Origin: Massospora cicadina
Taxonomy: Eukaryota; Entomophthoromycota; Entomophthoromycetes; Entomophthorales; Entomophthoraceae
Direction of reading: 5' to 3'
Assembly: GCA_022478985.1 (NCBI GenBank)
Contig: JAKSZP010009576.1
Span: forward strand, 1 to 64,000
DNA length: 64,000 bases
This document shows positions 21,953-33,237 of the stretch, piece after piece (within the stretch, counting starts at the first letter, position 1; each line of letters opens with the position of its first letter). The notes under the pieces are model-generated. The model searched no databases, had not been told where the DNA came from, and saw only the letters and a program-made list of their open reading frames with translations. The translations under genes and the position numbers were made by a program.

Positions 21953-23241
21953 CATGACAATCCTCATCTTCACAGTCCCTCTGGGGCTGAGCGCCTTATA
22001 GCCCCTCACGCCACTGCCACTATCATCCCACATAATCCCACAATCACCCAACAAACCCCCCATGCTCACATCGCTGCAGCACCAGAGCATTTCTTTTTGC
22101 ACGGTTCAACAATGAGCTACAAATTTGTCCACTCTGTTTTGGGCTTGACCTTTCTAAGAAGTCCTGCACCCATGCTGGTCCCTCTGCTGTTTCTGACCTC
22201 TTGTCAGTGGCATCTGAATGGGGTGTTTTGTTGCCCCCTCCCCCTAGTGCCCTCACTTGCAGGGCTAGAGTGGGAATTCTACTCCATTTAAATCCTCCAG
22301 CCACAATTACCCACCTGCATTCCAACCCACCAATTGAAATCAGGCTTGGACCACTGTTTACCACCAACCAACTTCCCATTTACCAACCACCACCCACCCT
22401 TATTCATCCTTGTCTGAACATATTAACCAAAACCCTTAGCTTTTTGAATGAGGTTGATAAATCAGGTGCAATTGTCATGAATGAGGAGGATGAATCAGGT
22501 GAAAGCCCCACGGAGGGTTATGACTTGTTTGAGTTTCTTAATTCTGTTTTTGTAATCCTCTCCTGCCCATATGTTATGCCCCTAAACCCAATGCCATCCC
22601 CTTCTAAAGTGACCACTAGCTTGCCTTATCAGCAGTGGACTCACCCCCATAATCCCTTCCTCCACAACGCAACAGCAAAATGTGCCTATGAACTCACATT
22701 AGGTTACATCTGCCTAACTTCCCCCTAGATTTTCCTGAAGAAGTGTGGGAAGAAATCACCAAGCTGGCCTACACCACTGCCAACATTGCCACCTATGTTT
22801 CTAGCCTTTCAGAATTTAACCCAAAAACAAAAATCACAAAGAAAAGTCTTTCCAATTTCACACTACTCCCAGATGCCTGCCTCCAAGCTGAACATCATCT
22901 TGCATAATATGTAGAAGCTCACCTCCAGGCTAATATGTGAATCTTAATCCTTTTTTAATGCCATCAACCTGCACCATGCTGATGCCCCAACACCCTTGCT
23001 CTCAGATTATATCCACCTCTTTGATCAGGTCAGTGATTTTGTTGCTGCTGTGCCAGACATTAAGCTGCCCAACCCTCCCTCCCCCTCTGCCATGGTGGGT
23101 TAGTGGTTCTCCACTCCTTGCCTGGTTGGAGGTTTTATTTTGGTTTTGTTTTGTCACTCATTTGTTTTAGGTTTTATTGCTTTGTATTAGTATTGTCTAT
23201 CCCCTGGTTGGCATGCCTCAAATAAAATTTAATTTTAACCT
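21953..23241 (+). mobile_element. Retroposon with LINE/SINE-like 3' tail
   Basis: It begins where A2 homology stops and ends with a T-rich 3' region and CCTCAAATAAAATTTAA (23216-23232). Over about 32 bp this end is closely similar to the SINE 3' end at 27075. Inside, a 175-codon open stretch (22201-22728) has a Pro-rich part and an acidic NEEDESGESPTEGYDLFE. A frame from about 22733 reads FPEEVWEEITKLAYTTANIA. I recognise no domain. It may be a LINE-derived, possibly non-autonomous element; no clear target duplication was seen. Confidence 0.4.
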
Positions 23242-23249
23242 ATAATACT

Positions 23250-24440
23250 AAGTCTATCTGTCAGGCAAACAGAAAGTTAGAATTAGACTAGCCTGCCAGC
23301 CTAGATGCTGGAGCACCCAAATGGCAAACCAGAATGCCAAAGGCACTGCTGATAGAGTGACAGATATGAAACTAGAGAGGAGTTTCACCACTACTTGCTG
23401 ATGAGCTATAATCTCATACAAGCATATAATAAAATACCATACAAATATAGCCAATAACCCTGAGGGGTATTAGAGTTCCAGCAGAAAGGGCAGTTTATTT
23501 TTCCACATAATAACTAAAGATGAGGAAAGGATTTTTTAATAGAAAATAAAGGAAGAAAATTGACTGACAATTTTCTCAGTGTGATGCAACTGATTAAATA
23601 TTGGTCAATTGATGCAGAAACAAGCAGGGATTGGGTACCTCAAGTTCAACCTAACTGGCAAATTATTTGGGGATAGGGGCAGATAAGCTCAATAGGAACT
23701 GGTATCAAAGGATTCAGTGGCAAGCTGAGTTACTTTCAGTTTGATCTTGAATACCTAAACTGAGACTCAACTGCATTTCCAGCAGTTGGTGTGACAGTGT
23801 CTGGCCCAAAAAGCAATGGGAATCCCCCAGGGCCACCCCACATAGGGGTGGTCCCACTTGGTTGGGAACAGATTTGGGATGCCCAACCCACCCATGCTCA
23901 GTTGCTGGACCATATGTTTGGTCAAAAGTGCTGCGTTGGCCATAACTCCCAATTTGCTGGATGAGAGCTGCACATCAGGGATCATCCCCAATGATTCTGA
24001 GATGGGGCTAATTTTGACAATCACACTGCTGGGCAAATTGAAACTGTTGGCAATTCTGGCCAATAATTCAATCTTCATCCCTTTTTGACTATGTGGATTC
24101 TGATTGTCTGGCTTGATTTCCATCAGTTTTGGACTGATCAATTTAATTCAGTGATCTTGGCACAGATTTCCTTAATCCGGCTAACAAGTACAGATGAGGT
24201 GAGCAAAGGTACCGGGGGAGAGGTCCAAAGAGGGAAGGCCATTACCCAGCACTTGTCTACCATGTGGGCGAGGTTGCCCTGGGTGACAAAGGGTATGGCT
24301 GCCCTCCTCAGCCCCTTTTTTCTTGGAAATGGGAAGAGCAACTGATCTACGTGCAGGGGACATTCCCCTGGACTTACACTACCAAAGTATCTCACACTAA
24401 TATACCTTACCCACCAATAAATCTTTGGGTGAGATATTTA
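23250..24440 (-). repeat. LTR-like sequence related to element F
   Basis: On the minus strand about 24290-24180 reads NLAHMVDKCWVMAFPLWT, matching the LTR frame of F (SLAHMVDEWWVTAIAL at 47330-47280) and of A (HVVDE). A polyadenylation-like AAATAAACTG lies near 23500 on the same strand. No internal region is attached, so a degenerate solo LTR is the simplest reading. Ends are approximate. Confidence 0.4.
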
Positions 24441-24978
24441 GAGTGTTGATATATTTTTACAAACCATACAAATTGAATAGCATTAATTAAATTATTGTAT
24501 TTTGCAACTTTTGGTCAGTATAACTTTTGAGGTACTTAATAAACTTCAAATTGTCTTTTAAGCAATATTTTATTGTCGACTTTATATCTCAGCTGATTTA
24601 TGACAATTTTGTCCAAAAATTTATCACCTGGTGCAACTTTAAGATCTATTTTTTTCAAAACTATTGTTCTTTAGTTTATAAACTATAAGAATAGAAAAAA
24701 TTATAATATCTTTTTAGCTGCTAATAAAAAGATATTAAAATTTAAATAAAACACTAACAAATTTAAAGCATACTTAGCAAAACTTTAAACATGCATAAAC
24801 AAAATTATAGTTTCTAGCTTGTTAGCAATAATTTTGCACGTTTTTAACGCTTATAAACTAACTTTTGAGTGTTAGTATGACCACAATTCTAAGTTGTATA
24901 AAAATTATCTACATTCAGCACATTACAGCTAACATGATTCGTACTAAGGCACTTTTTATTAAGTTAATTTAAATTATT
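24441..24978. other. AT-rich 3' flank of the U1A/U2B'' gene
   Basis: Very AT-rich DNA downstream of the stop codon, expected to include the 3' UTR. Several AATAAA-like words exist on the minus strand but none can be singled out. A 39-codon frame at about 24533-24650 (minus) is discussed among the rejected items. Confidence 0.4.
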
Positions 24979-26071
24979 TTATTTTTTCGCAAAGACGATC
25001 TTCATAGGATTTTCCGCTGTAACTTTAAATCCATTCAATATTTCTTTTGCTACAGCAGCTTGCTGTGCAAGCTCAAATTCAACAAAAGCCAAATCGGGCC
25101 TTCCTGGCACCATTCGAACTTCTTTAAACCCGCTGTATTGCTGAAACAAATATGCAACTACTTCATCAGTAACTCCCATCGGCAGATTTTCAACATACAA
25201 AACTCTATGAGGCTCATTTTCTTCATCGTCACCTTGAAATTTTTTCTTTGGTGCTAAAAATTTAATTTAAAGATAAGTTCAATTTACCTTCATCCGTCTC
25301 TTCAATTTCCTCAGCTGGTCGTTTTTCTAAAAAATAAGCGTTAAAAGCTTTCGTAAATACCTGCAGAATCGCTAGGTTGCACCACGGGCGCAACAGGTTG
25401 AGATGCAGCGATTTCCACTTTATATGATCCCTCAAGTCGTTTTATTATATTGGAAGTAGTTTTGGCATAGTTTAATTTCTAAATTTAGGATGTTTGAATA
25501 AAAAACTTAAAAACATAGATAAAATACTATATCATTTCTAAACCACCTTATAATTACCATTTCTTTTCCAAGAAAGCAAAATCTCTGTAGAGATCTCAAA
25601 GCTGCTGACGCTGAAGTTATATCGGAAAAGACAACAAAGGCTTGACCTCTGGCTTTAGGTTGTTTTGAGGCAACAATATCTATTACTCGCCCATAGGTAA
25701 TGAATAATGTGTATAGATTCTTCTTAAGTTCTAAAAAATGAAAAATGTAAGGTTTTATTAAAGGCGAATTCGACTAAGCAAGCAATAAAAGCACTGGAGG
25801 TGTGGTTTAATATCTATAAGCAAACAAGTTGTTAAAAAAGAAGAAAGAGGTATATTATGAAAAAGTAAGAGGGTTTCATGAAAAACAAAACAACGACGTA
25901 AAGAAAATAAAACAAAAACTCCTAATGCTATAAAGAAAAAGCAAAAGAATATTTAAGTGAACTAAAGTTTTTTTGTCAGAAAAAAGAAGTCAAAAAATAT
26001 ACTATACCTGTCTTGTTTATTTTATCATTTAAATTCTTAATATATAATGTTTGTGAGGGAGGAATTGACAT
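24979..26071 (-). CDS. SNRPB2: U1A/U2B''-type snRNP protein, two RRMs, five exons
   Basis: This protein binds stem-loops of U1 and/or U2 snRNA in the nuclear spliceosome. Exons in transcript order: 26071-26008, 25730-25558, 25478-25361, 25326-25288 and 25253-24979. All introns are GT-AG, and all junctions keep the frame, giving 222 residues (human U2B'' has 225, fly SNF 216). The start is MSIPPSQT just before RRM1. RRM1 has RNP2 LYIKNL (residues 9-14) and RNP1 RGQAFVVF (49-56), with the RNA-binding Tyr10, Gln51 and Phe53 kept, then GKEMKLNYAKT. A charged linker with KRPAEE and APKKKFQ leads to RRM2 with LYVENL (150-155), GFKEVRMVPGRPDLAFVEF and the terminal MKIVFAKK. No stop or frameshift is present. 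Whether it serves U1, U2 or both cannot be told from sequence. Confidence 0.94.
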
Positions 26072-26684
26072 ATTGACAAAATTGTTAGAGAACCAGAGTT
26101 AATTTAATAAAGGCGATTTACTCGGCCCAGTGTTAATATCCAAATTCGAAAAAGTTGATGTAAATGTCATCTCAGCTGCTACATTTAATTTCGTCTAAAA
26201 TCGTATAAATTTTATGTTGGTAACAGAGTAAAAAGTGGGTCCGCAGATCAGTTACTGAACTGTAAGTTATATGCATTGAACAAATTGTTATTTAAACAAG
26301 CCACCAAAAAAGCTAGTATCCATGTTTTATTTTTAAAATACTAAATCACAAATAGAGGAAAATCTTATTAAACCTAATTACAATCGTCTCATGTTCTAAA
26401 TAAAGTTTGATTTATATTTTCACTTTGCTACTATTTTCCCTGTTCATATTATAATATAACTTTAAACAAAAAAATCTCTAAGTTTCATTAACATTGATAA
26501 AGCTACAACCAAAAATGCAAGTAGCAGATGTCACAAGAAAGATTGTCCGCTGTTTATTTAGCATTAAAACTTAAAATGGTACAATATACATCATTATGTT
26601 TATTATTGCAAGTTATAAAACTTTCATATAGGAGATATATTGTGAATTTTTTAAAAAAATGTGATATTATATTGTGATACTATA
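26072..26684. other. AT-rich 5' flank of the U1A/U2B'' gene
   Basis: It contains the presumed promoter and 5' UTR. No convincing divergent gene, TATA box at a fixed distance, or RNA gene is visible. The right end is the target duplication of SINE copy 2 (26667-26684). Confidence 0.4.
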
Positions 26685-26966
26685 TTTTTTAAATTTTATT
26701 CGAGGTGGGCCGACCTGGGACGATACCGCACCGATTAAGGGGAAAATCGAATGAATTGGAAAGGAGGATAAAATCCGGAAAACCTCCATGCGCGGCGCAT
26801 GATAGACCGGGAATTCCTTGGACCGCCTTTGCTATTCGCTATCTCGGTTCGGGGCATTGGTGCGCAACGCCAACAAAGTTATAATTGTCCTACCCAAAGT
26901 TTCTGTACCAGAATCGAACTCGGGGAGGCAGTGGTGGTCCATATCTACCACTGGGGTATCCTCCCC
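26685..26966 (-). mobile_element. SINE copy 2, full length, young
   Basis: A perfect 18-bp duplication TTATATTGTGATACTATA flanks it (26667-26684 and 26967-26984). On the minus strand it opens with a tRNA-like head (GGATACCCCAGTGGTAGA, then a box B with GTTCGATTC) and ends in the tail CACCTCGAATAAAATTTAA. CpG sites are mostly intact, so it is young. Compared with copy 3 it has several substitutions in the central body. Confidence 0.9.
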
Positions 26967-27074
26967 TTATATTGTGATACTATAAATTTGAATAAATATA
27001 GTTTTATATGTAGGATAATTATAAGAGAAGGAAAAGATGGTTTAAAAGAACAAAGCTAAACTTCAATAAAAAAT

Positions 27075-27354
27075 TTAAATTTTATTCGAGGTGGGCCGAC
27101 CTGGGGACGGTACCGCACCGATTAGGGAAGTGAAGAAAATGGGAAAGGAGGATAAAACTCGGAAAACCTCCATGCGCGGCGTATGATAGGCCAGGAACTC
27201 CATGGACCGCCTTTGCTATTCGCTATCTCGTTTCGGGGCATTGGCGCGCAAAACCAACACAGTCAAAATCGTCCCCTACCCAAAGTCCATTACCGGGATC
27301 GAACTCGGGAGGCAGTGATAGAGGGTCCTACTCTACCACTGGGGTATCCTCCCT
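27075..27354 (-). mobile_element. SINE copy 3, full length, young
   Basis: A perfect 18-bp duplication TAAACTTCAATAAAAAAT flanks it (27057-27074 and 27355-27372). Pol III box A TACCCCAGTGG (complement of 27336-27346) and box B GAGTTCGATCC (complement of 27296-27306) are intact. The head is tRNA-related but has no closed acceptor stem, so it is not a tRNA gene. The tail is CACCTCGAATAAAATTTAA. The 280-bp body matches copies 1 and 2. Confidence 0.92.
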
Positions 27355-27372
27355 TAAACTTCAATAAAAAAT

Positions 27373-28550
27373 GGCATATAAAATTTTGATAGTTTTACTC
27401 TGGTAATTATGATATAGATTTCATAATATTTGTATAGAAAATGGGTCTCAGATTCAAGATACTCATTAGTCTAAAATTCTTAATTATGGAGCTCAGAGCT
27501 GTAGACACAGATATTCTAGTTTCTCTCAAGGAGGTCAGGACTAGCTTATAAGCAATGATTTCCTAAAACTAATATGATATGTAACTAAAGTGTGCATTCA
27601 ACAAGATAGATATGAATAAGAATAATTTAATAGTTTAGACTTTTGATAACTTAAAGTGTGTGGGAGCTCTAAAATGATTGAATTACCTAGGTTCCCCACA
27701 ATTAGGGTCCTCTGGTCCTTCCAAATTGAAAGCCAAACAAAGGCTTTTGTTGATCTCCATCGCCTGAAGATTTGTAACCCCATTTTTCTTATCGCTTCAA
27801 ATTCTAGGCACGGAAAATCATGAAGTCAATTAGCAAATTTGTCTTTAAGTTGATTAAAGCAATCACATCTCATTATGCTTTCAGTTTGTTTCTCCTTCTA
27901 TCATTTTTAGTCAGAGATTTAGATTCAGAAATGATCTGATTGTAGATCAGCTTACCAAGACTCAATTATCTAGTGGTAAGTTCAACTTGTTTCTATCTTG
28001 GACTCCAGCAATGCCCTCACCCTCAAAATCCTGTTATATGGAGATATAAGGTCAAAAAACCTACTATGGACTTGACTAACTATGGTACTATGAGTGACAT
28101 TAGCAATAGAGTACTTGTATCAAGATTTATGTATGTGGGAAACCAGCTGATTTTTGCTCACTGGTGCTTCACACTGGCTGGTTTCCACAAATATTTTTAA
28201 TAAAATTAAATTTAAAAAGAAAGTGCTATAAAAATTGGTTTTTTATGGGTTTTATTACTAGCACAATAAGGGGAAAAATGATACTCCTCAACCTCTGACT
28301 ATCTAGTATTTAAAGTGATTTCAAAGGCCGAGGGGGAATTTGGGAACATGCTCAGAATAGCCTGCATGAGTCCAGATTAGGAAATATACAGAAATAGTAT
28401 ATCATAGCTCAGGAACTTGCATCAGGGCAGCGGAGTGAAGGAAGAGGAATTCTGATTGGCCCAAACATAACCGTGAGGTAATATCTTTATAAACTTGAGC
28501 CAATCACCACCTGAGAAAATTCTTGTACCTTGGGGGACCTCTGCCAAGCC
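27373..28550. other. AT-rich DNA, no gene recognised
   Basis: Short open stretches occur (a 75-codon one at 27973-28200 and a 61-codon one at 27783-27598) but none has a motif, repeat partner or intron pattern. The right end may hold the LTR of fragment K: a TATA-like TCTTTATAAAC is seen near 28480. I could not find a second LTR copy. Confidence 0.35.
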
Positions 28551-28559
28551 TATAAAGGG

Positions 28560-29458
28560 GGGGGGTCCCTCGTGCAGGTGCATTGAAGGACTTCATTGGG
28601 GTTGGGGGAGTGCCTTCCAATGATTCTCCCAAAGTCTGTGGTAAGGTTGGAGTAATCTGACCAGCTAATTTTATAAGTGCCCATACAGGTTTCAAACTGG
28701 TGTTCCCCAATTAATGGGGCTCCACTGAGAATCAGCCAGGGACTTTTGACTGATTTCTCAACTTTTTTATTATTAATTTTAATAAATGAGCTCTTAATGA
28801 CATCAGAATATTGCAAATGGCTGACATTTCCCTTTTTCAGAAGAACTTGACCTACAGCATTATTATCTTTAGTCTGCAAAGGTAAATGTCTGACAATCTA
28901 TAATGCAATAAGGGCCTGGCCAGAAAACATTAAGTTTGTTGAGACAACCCTAGGTGGTGGTGATAGAAAAATAAAAGTAACCTATATTTGAAAAACTGGC
29001 AAAGAAGGCCTTCAGGCATTAGATCAATTGGTCTACATGGATATTATAAATATAAAGTCATTGGTGTTAATTGCTTGTAAATGGATAATTTTATGAGACA
29101 AGGCTCTCATATTAAAAATGCCAATATCTGGTATAGATGCCATTAAAAAGAGTTGAACACTGCTAGGTAGTCAAGGCTCACGCCCATAAAGGGCCTGGAA
29201 AGGTGACATTTTTATTACTTTGTGGTAATTATTCTATCCACCAGAAGAGCTCTTGGAAAATAATAGTTTCATTGTATTGTGTTGGTCATAGCTATTTTTA
29301 AGAATAGAAATCAGGGCACCATTTTCTCATTCTATTACCTCATTATTTAATGTATTATAAGGGCAGTGAATATTTAAATAGTTCAAAATAAGGAGAACAG
29401 TACTATATTACCTATGGAGTGAAATTACGCTCATTATCCAAAAGGAGGGTTCAAGAAC
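28560..29458 (-). pseudogene. Element K: C-terminal integrase of a D-like Ty3 element
   Basis: On the minus strand, 29458-28900 matches the D integrase: LLDNERNFT (second Asp kept), ENGALISILKN after the Glu region, and LLFSKSS, then FQALYGREP. A 109-codon open stretch (28879-28550) continues downstream and would be the integrase tail or 3' flank. RT and RNase H are absent on its N-terminal side, where F3 sequence begins. A related RT/RNase H fragment (G) lies beyond F at 54834. Confidence 0.6.
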
Positions 29459-29888
29459 CTCCATGTTGAATAAGTCAGGGATGCAGCTAATTTGGAGATG
29501 AATGCTCATCTTGAGGGGTTTGACAGTGCCCAGTTGATGGTACAGAATGACAGAGGCTAAGTTACTCTAGTGACTTTTATGAAGGTTCTTTGAGATTAAT
29601 TTAAGGGATGATCTATTTAAATAACATACCAAAGGCCCCTGCAACAAGCCAGAAGTCTGCAGTAGGGGCAACTTCGGGTCTTACTGAGGCAAGTCCCAAG
29701 GGTAGGAGAGGTATAAGGGCAACAACCCCTCCAAGGATTGTGACTGTTGGGTAATATGTTTTAATAGGGAAGATCATTTTATTAAATAGTAAGATACTGA
29801 TTGTGACCAAAATGGCGCAGATTATGCCAAACTGTGGCAGATTAAGCTAGGAAAAGGTGGATAATGGCCTCTATGATGAGCATGATAG
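29459..29888 (-). mobile_element. Element F3 internal (gag) segment, left of E
   Basis: It is homologous to 51990-52415 of F2 (for example the segment CCAATTGATGGTACAGAATG). A 65-codon open stretch reads PEVAPTADFWLVAGAFGMLF; F2 reads PVVAPNAAFWLVVGAFGMMF. It is part of a second F internal region whose other end lies at 46472-46617, across element E. Confidence 0.65.
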
Positions 29889-29893
29889 ATCAA

Positions 29894-31044
29894 TGTTGGG
29901 ATTTTTGCCCATATTTCCAGCTGACTAGGTTACCAGAGTTTGCTAGGGATAATTCCTTAATGCGAAGTGAATTGTATATTAGTTGACCCTGATTTTGGGG
30001 TAATAATGTTTGGGTGATTTTAGGTTATTTGCCTAGGTCAGATCCATTGGGGATCAATCCAGAAAAATGCTTAAGATCTCATTGGACAGAGTTACTAATG
30101 AAATAGGGGCATTTGATAGTTGATTAACTATCAGGTGTACTGATTGCTTTGTTCAGGTTTAATCACTGACTAATTGGGAATTTAAGGATCAAGTTGCAAG
30201 GCAAGTGATGCTGCCTTGCAACTAGAAAATCAATTAGTTGGTTTACAACCTGCCTTAATGGGTAACAAGTCCCATTACATGAGAAGTTTGCTAGCCAAAT
30301 ATGGTTGGTTTGTATGGATCAGGAGGAAAATGTTAGGGATATAGTTTCAAACTCTTTTTTTAGGTCTCAAGGATGTCCAATGACAGATTCCTAGCCAGGA
30401 TGGGGAAGACCATCGCTGCTGAGATGAAGATGGGTAATTCAATGGCAACAGCTGCCATTTCATCAAGGAGGTGCCAACTGAGGGTTGAATGCCAAATTTC
30501 TCACTATAAATTCCTAAAGAAAACAACTAATAAAACATTAAGTAATTAAGTAATTAAATAATTAAGTGATTAAGTAATTACCAGATAGTATTTTGGTATA
30601 CTTTAACAGAATCCATTTTGAGTTTTATTCTTTCTCATTGAAATTATTGCTGTGTGCTCTAATTGGGAGACTCTTTAGGATAAAGAGTAAGGATCTGAGT
30701 GAGGATCCAGAGAAGAAGCTGAATTAAATTGGGTATTGCTGCCAACTGCATGTCATAGAGAGAAGCTGTAAACAGGGATCTGAGCATGGATTGAGTTATG
30801 CAGTACCAGGGAACAAATCCCTATTCAGGACATCATAAGTATTTTGAGAGGAAATACTGGCGAGAGTTGGACCAATTTCTAGTACTTTAATTCAACTATG
30901 GATAATAGTCTCCTTACTATTATCAACAACTATGTTTCAATATTGAAATAATGCAGAGAATTTCACAACAACTGAACCTGTTCAGTTAATACATTTATAG
31001 GGGTTATTAGCTGAGAATAATCAGTAAATCTATAAATTTTAACA
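29894..31044 (+). repeat. Element E 5' LTR
   Basis: It starts TGTTGGGATTTTTGCCC and ends TTTTAACA, homologous throughout to 45303-46466 and to the B LTRs. A run of TTAAGTAA-type 8-bp units (30536-30590) is shared with the 3' LTR (45938-45993) but not seen in B. The primer-binding site follows at once. Confidence 0.87.
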
Positions 31045-31064
31045 ATTGGCGCTCAATACAGGGA
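31045..31064 (+). promoter_or_regulatory. Element E primer-binding site
   Basis: ATTGGCGCTCAATACAGGGA follows the LTR directly. Its core matches those of B and D. Confidence 0.65.
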
Positions 31065-31317
31065 TGTAGTCGAGTAGAAGATATTAAAACGTTATGTCAT
31101 AAAAGGATGAAATAAGAAAACTATGGATGGAGTTGACAACCATTAACAAGAACGCCCTGAAGTTGGCAGATCATCAAGAATTTGCACCCTTGGAGGAGTC
31201 ACCAAGATGGAGGAAGGGGTCGATAATGTCACAAGTTTTGGAAATGTGTTACTTAGAAAAGTTTCATCATTGAAGAAGAAAGAAGGGGACTTAGTTTGAG
31301 AAGTCTTATTTCTGAAA

Positions 31318-32690
31318 ATGGAGCGTGAAGTGGATTGCATTCATATAAGAGCATTCAGCGCAGATATTGAGAGGATGATTAAACAGGTCAAGGAGTTGAC
31401 GACTCACAAATGCAAATGTGAGCCATATATGGTGACTGATGCTGAAGAAAGAACTTCCCAAATGCTAATTGGAAAGATGACTACACCAAGAAACATGCCA
31501 CCCGCTTTTACCACTATTTTGGAGATGATGTCCAAAATTACTCCCAAGTGAGTCAAGTAGCCAAACCAAGAGAGGTGGCTATAGAAACCTCAGAGGAATT
31601 TAAAGTGACACCAAAATTGCCAACTTTCCATCAGGATAACGCCCCAGCATCATTCCAATAGTTTGATATGGCAATGCATGGATACAGCAATCATCAAAAG
31701 GCATCGACATTGATGAATTGCCTAAATACCAATTGTCAAAACCTAGTGTTGCCCCATCTAGAGGGAGACAACTGGCTGTACTCAGATGCCAAAGCAGTCA
31801 TTATGAAGGAATTTGGAAGCCTGACGCACATGCCAAAGTGCAAACAAGAGTTTATGGGCATTCAATTCCATAAATAAATCCTTAGCAAGCTTCACCAAAT
31901 GTCTCTACCAGGAATTGCAAATCCTGGTTTGAACAAAGGTGCTGGATGATTTTGATGTCCAAATTGCATTACAAGCAGCCCTTTTCCCTACCATGATTTG
32001 CATCAGATGATGTCTTCCATGTTTGCAATGGAAATAACTAACTCTCAGATGGTAGACAATTTAAAAATCTTGGGAGCTACCTTCAATGCCCTAAATAAAT
32101 GTTTTAAATAGAATCCAGTAAAAAATTTGAATTCCACGAAGGGGAATGAGGGCGCTAAGGAGATGAATAGTTGAAACATGCCAGGAAATAAGCCCAAAGA
32201 CTTTAAATGGATTAATAAGAAGGAGAAAGTCTGTTACCAGTGTGGAGGGAAGGGAAATTTTTCTGTACATTGCAAAAAAACCCAAGGATCAAATCAACGT
32301 GGTCCAAGTGAAAGAGTCTGCAACTGTAAAGGAGTCAGGAAAAGGGCCTGCGGCCTATACGGGGAACAGTCTAGAGCTGCAGAGAAGCCTGTTCCTCCCA
32401 ATATTATGCACAATGGAATTGACATCAGTGATCTGTTCATGGATGAAGATGTGCAGGATCAGCTGTATCAAGTAGTCAATTTGGACATGAATGTGTTAAC
32501 AAGATCTGGGGTGAAGGGGATCAACCCCAAGATAATCAAAGAAGTTGCTCAGCCATACACCCAACAACTTGTGGAGAAGATTCGAGACTCAGATAATCCT
32601 AAAGAAATGACCAAAGTTCGATTAGATGAGGCAAACCTGTCAATCCCCCTCATCGTGAACAAGAAATAATTTCCTGATTTATTGGCACAA
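31318..32690 (+). pseudogene. Element E Gag
   Basis: Gag forms the particle and packages RNA. The frame opens MEREVDCIHIRAF with a helical ADIERMIKQVKELTTH. A capsid-like part reads HQKASTLMNCLN, LPHLEGDNWLYSDAKAVIMK and CKQEFMGIQFHK at about 31690-31870, similar in layout to H. A CCHC zinc knuckle CYQCGGKGNFSVHC is intact at 32232-32273. The last open stretch (32178-32669) ends in MTKVRLDEANLSIPL. Stops at about 31550 and 31876 break the frame. The true start may lie upstream. Confidence 0.75.
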
Positions 32691-32746
32691 ATTATTATAC
32701 CCTTGATTTGGCTAATAATACTGCTATACACTCAGTAAATACTATC

Positions 32747-33088
32747 TCTGGAAGTTTTGAATTACACTTCCTATGGGGAAGGTTTTCTCTCAAAGTTACT
32801 TCAAGTGTATTCTCCAAAAATGATAAATAAAAGGAAAAACAGGTTATAAATCGACCTAATTTATATTATCAGAAAGATGAAATATTTATAGGTTTGGTAA
32901 CAGTACATTATCTGTTTGATCTAATTAATCATTGAGTGATCAAATCTTTTATCCCTTGATTGGGATGAGACTGATTTTCCTGATTAGCCTTGATTAATCG
33001 AGATAGTTTACTCTCTCCTTCCAATAGTGTTGGTGAAATTGATGAAGTAGAGTTTTCAGAATCAAGAGAATTTGACAAAATCCTGACA
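32747..33088 (-). repeat. Element D 3' LTR
   Basis: It is homologous to 39384-39726 (shared GAAGTTTTGAATTA, CAAAGTTACTT, ATAAATCGACCTAATTT), with roughly one difference per 14 bases in the best part by eye. The inner end carries TGACA at 33084-33088. Confidence 0.8.
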
Positions 33089-33237
33089 CTTCCCCCTCAA
33101 GAATTAAACACAGAGGAGGGTGAATTCTTAAAAACTGGGATGAATTTGGTTTATTACTATACCAGTATCCACATGAACAATCAAGTATTCTAGTCCTTTT
33201 CAAAATATAACTTGATATGGTTCAGACCAGTTGGATC

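Noticed and set aside
22201..22728. A host gene encoding a Pro-rich acidic protein
   Set aside because: The stretch lies inside a retroposon between A2 and a SINE-like tail, no splice structure is evident, and the following frame is shifted. Kept only as part of the mobile element.
24533..24650. A minus-strand frame (KVAPGDKFLDKIVINQLRYK then a stop) that looks like a terminal exon
   Set aside because: No upstream exon with a plausible donor was found between it and the U1A/U2B'' stop at 24979, and the frame is closed upstream by a stop. AT-rich chance is likelier.
27296..27354. A tRNA gene on the minus strand
   Set aside because: Boxes A and B are present, but no acceptor stem closes and the sequence runs into a 280-bp body with flanking duplication, so it is a SINE head.
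30536..30590. A microsatellite or CRISPR-like array of TTAAGTAA units
   Set aside because: The same run occurs in the other E LTR, so it is part of the LTR; units have no spacers.
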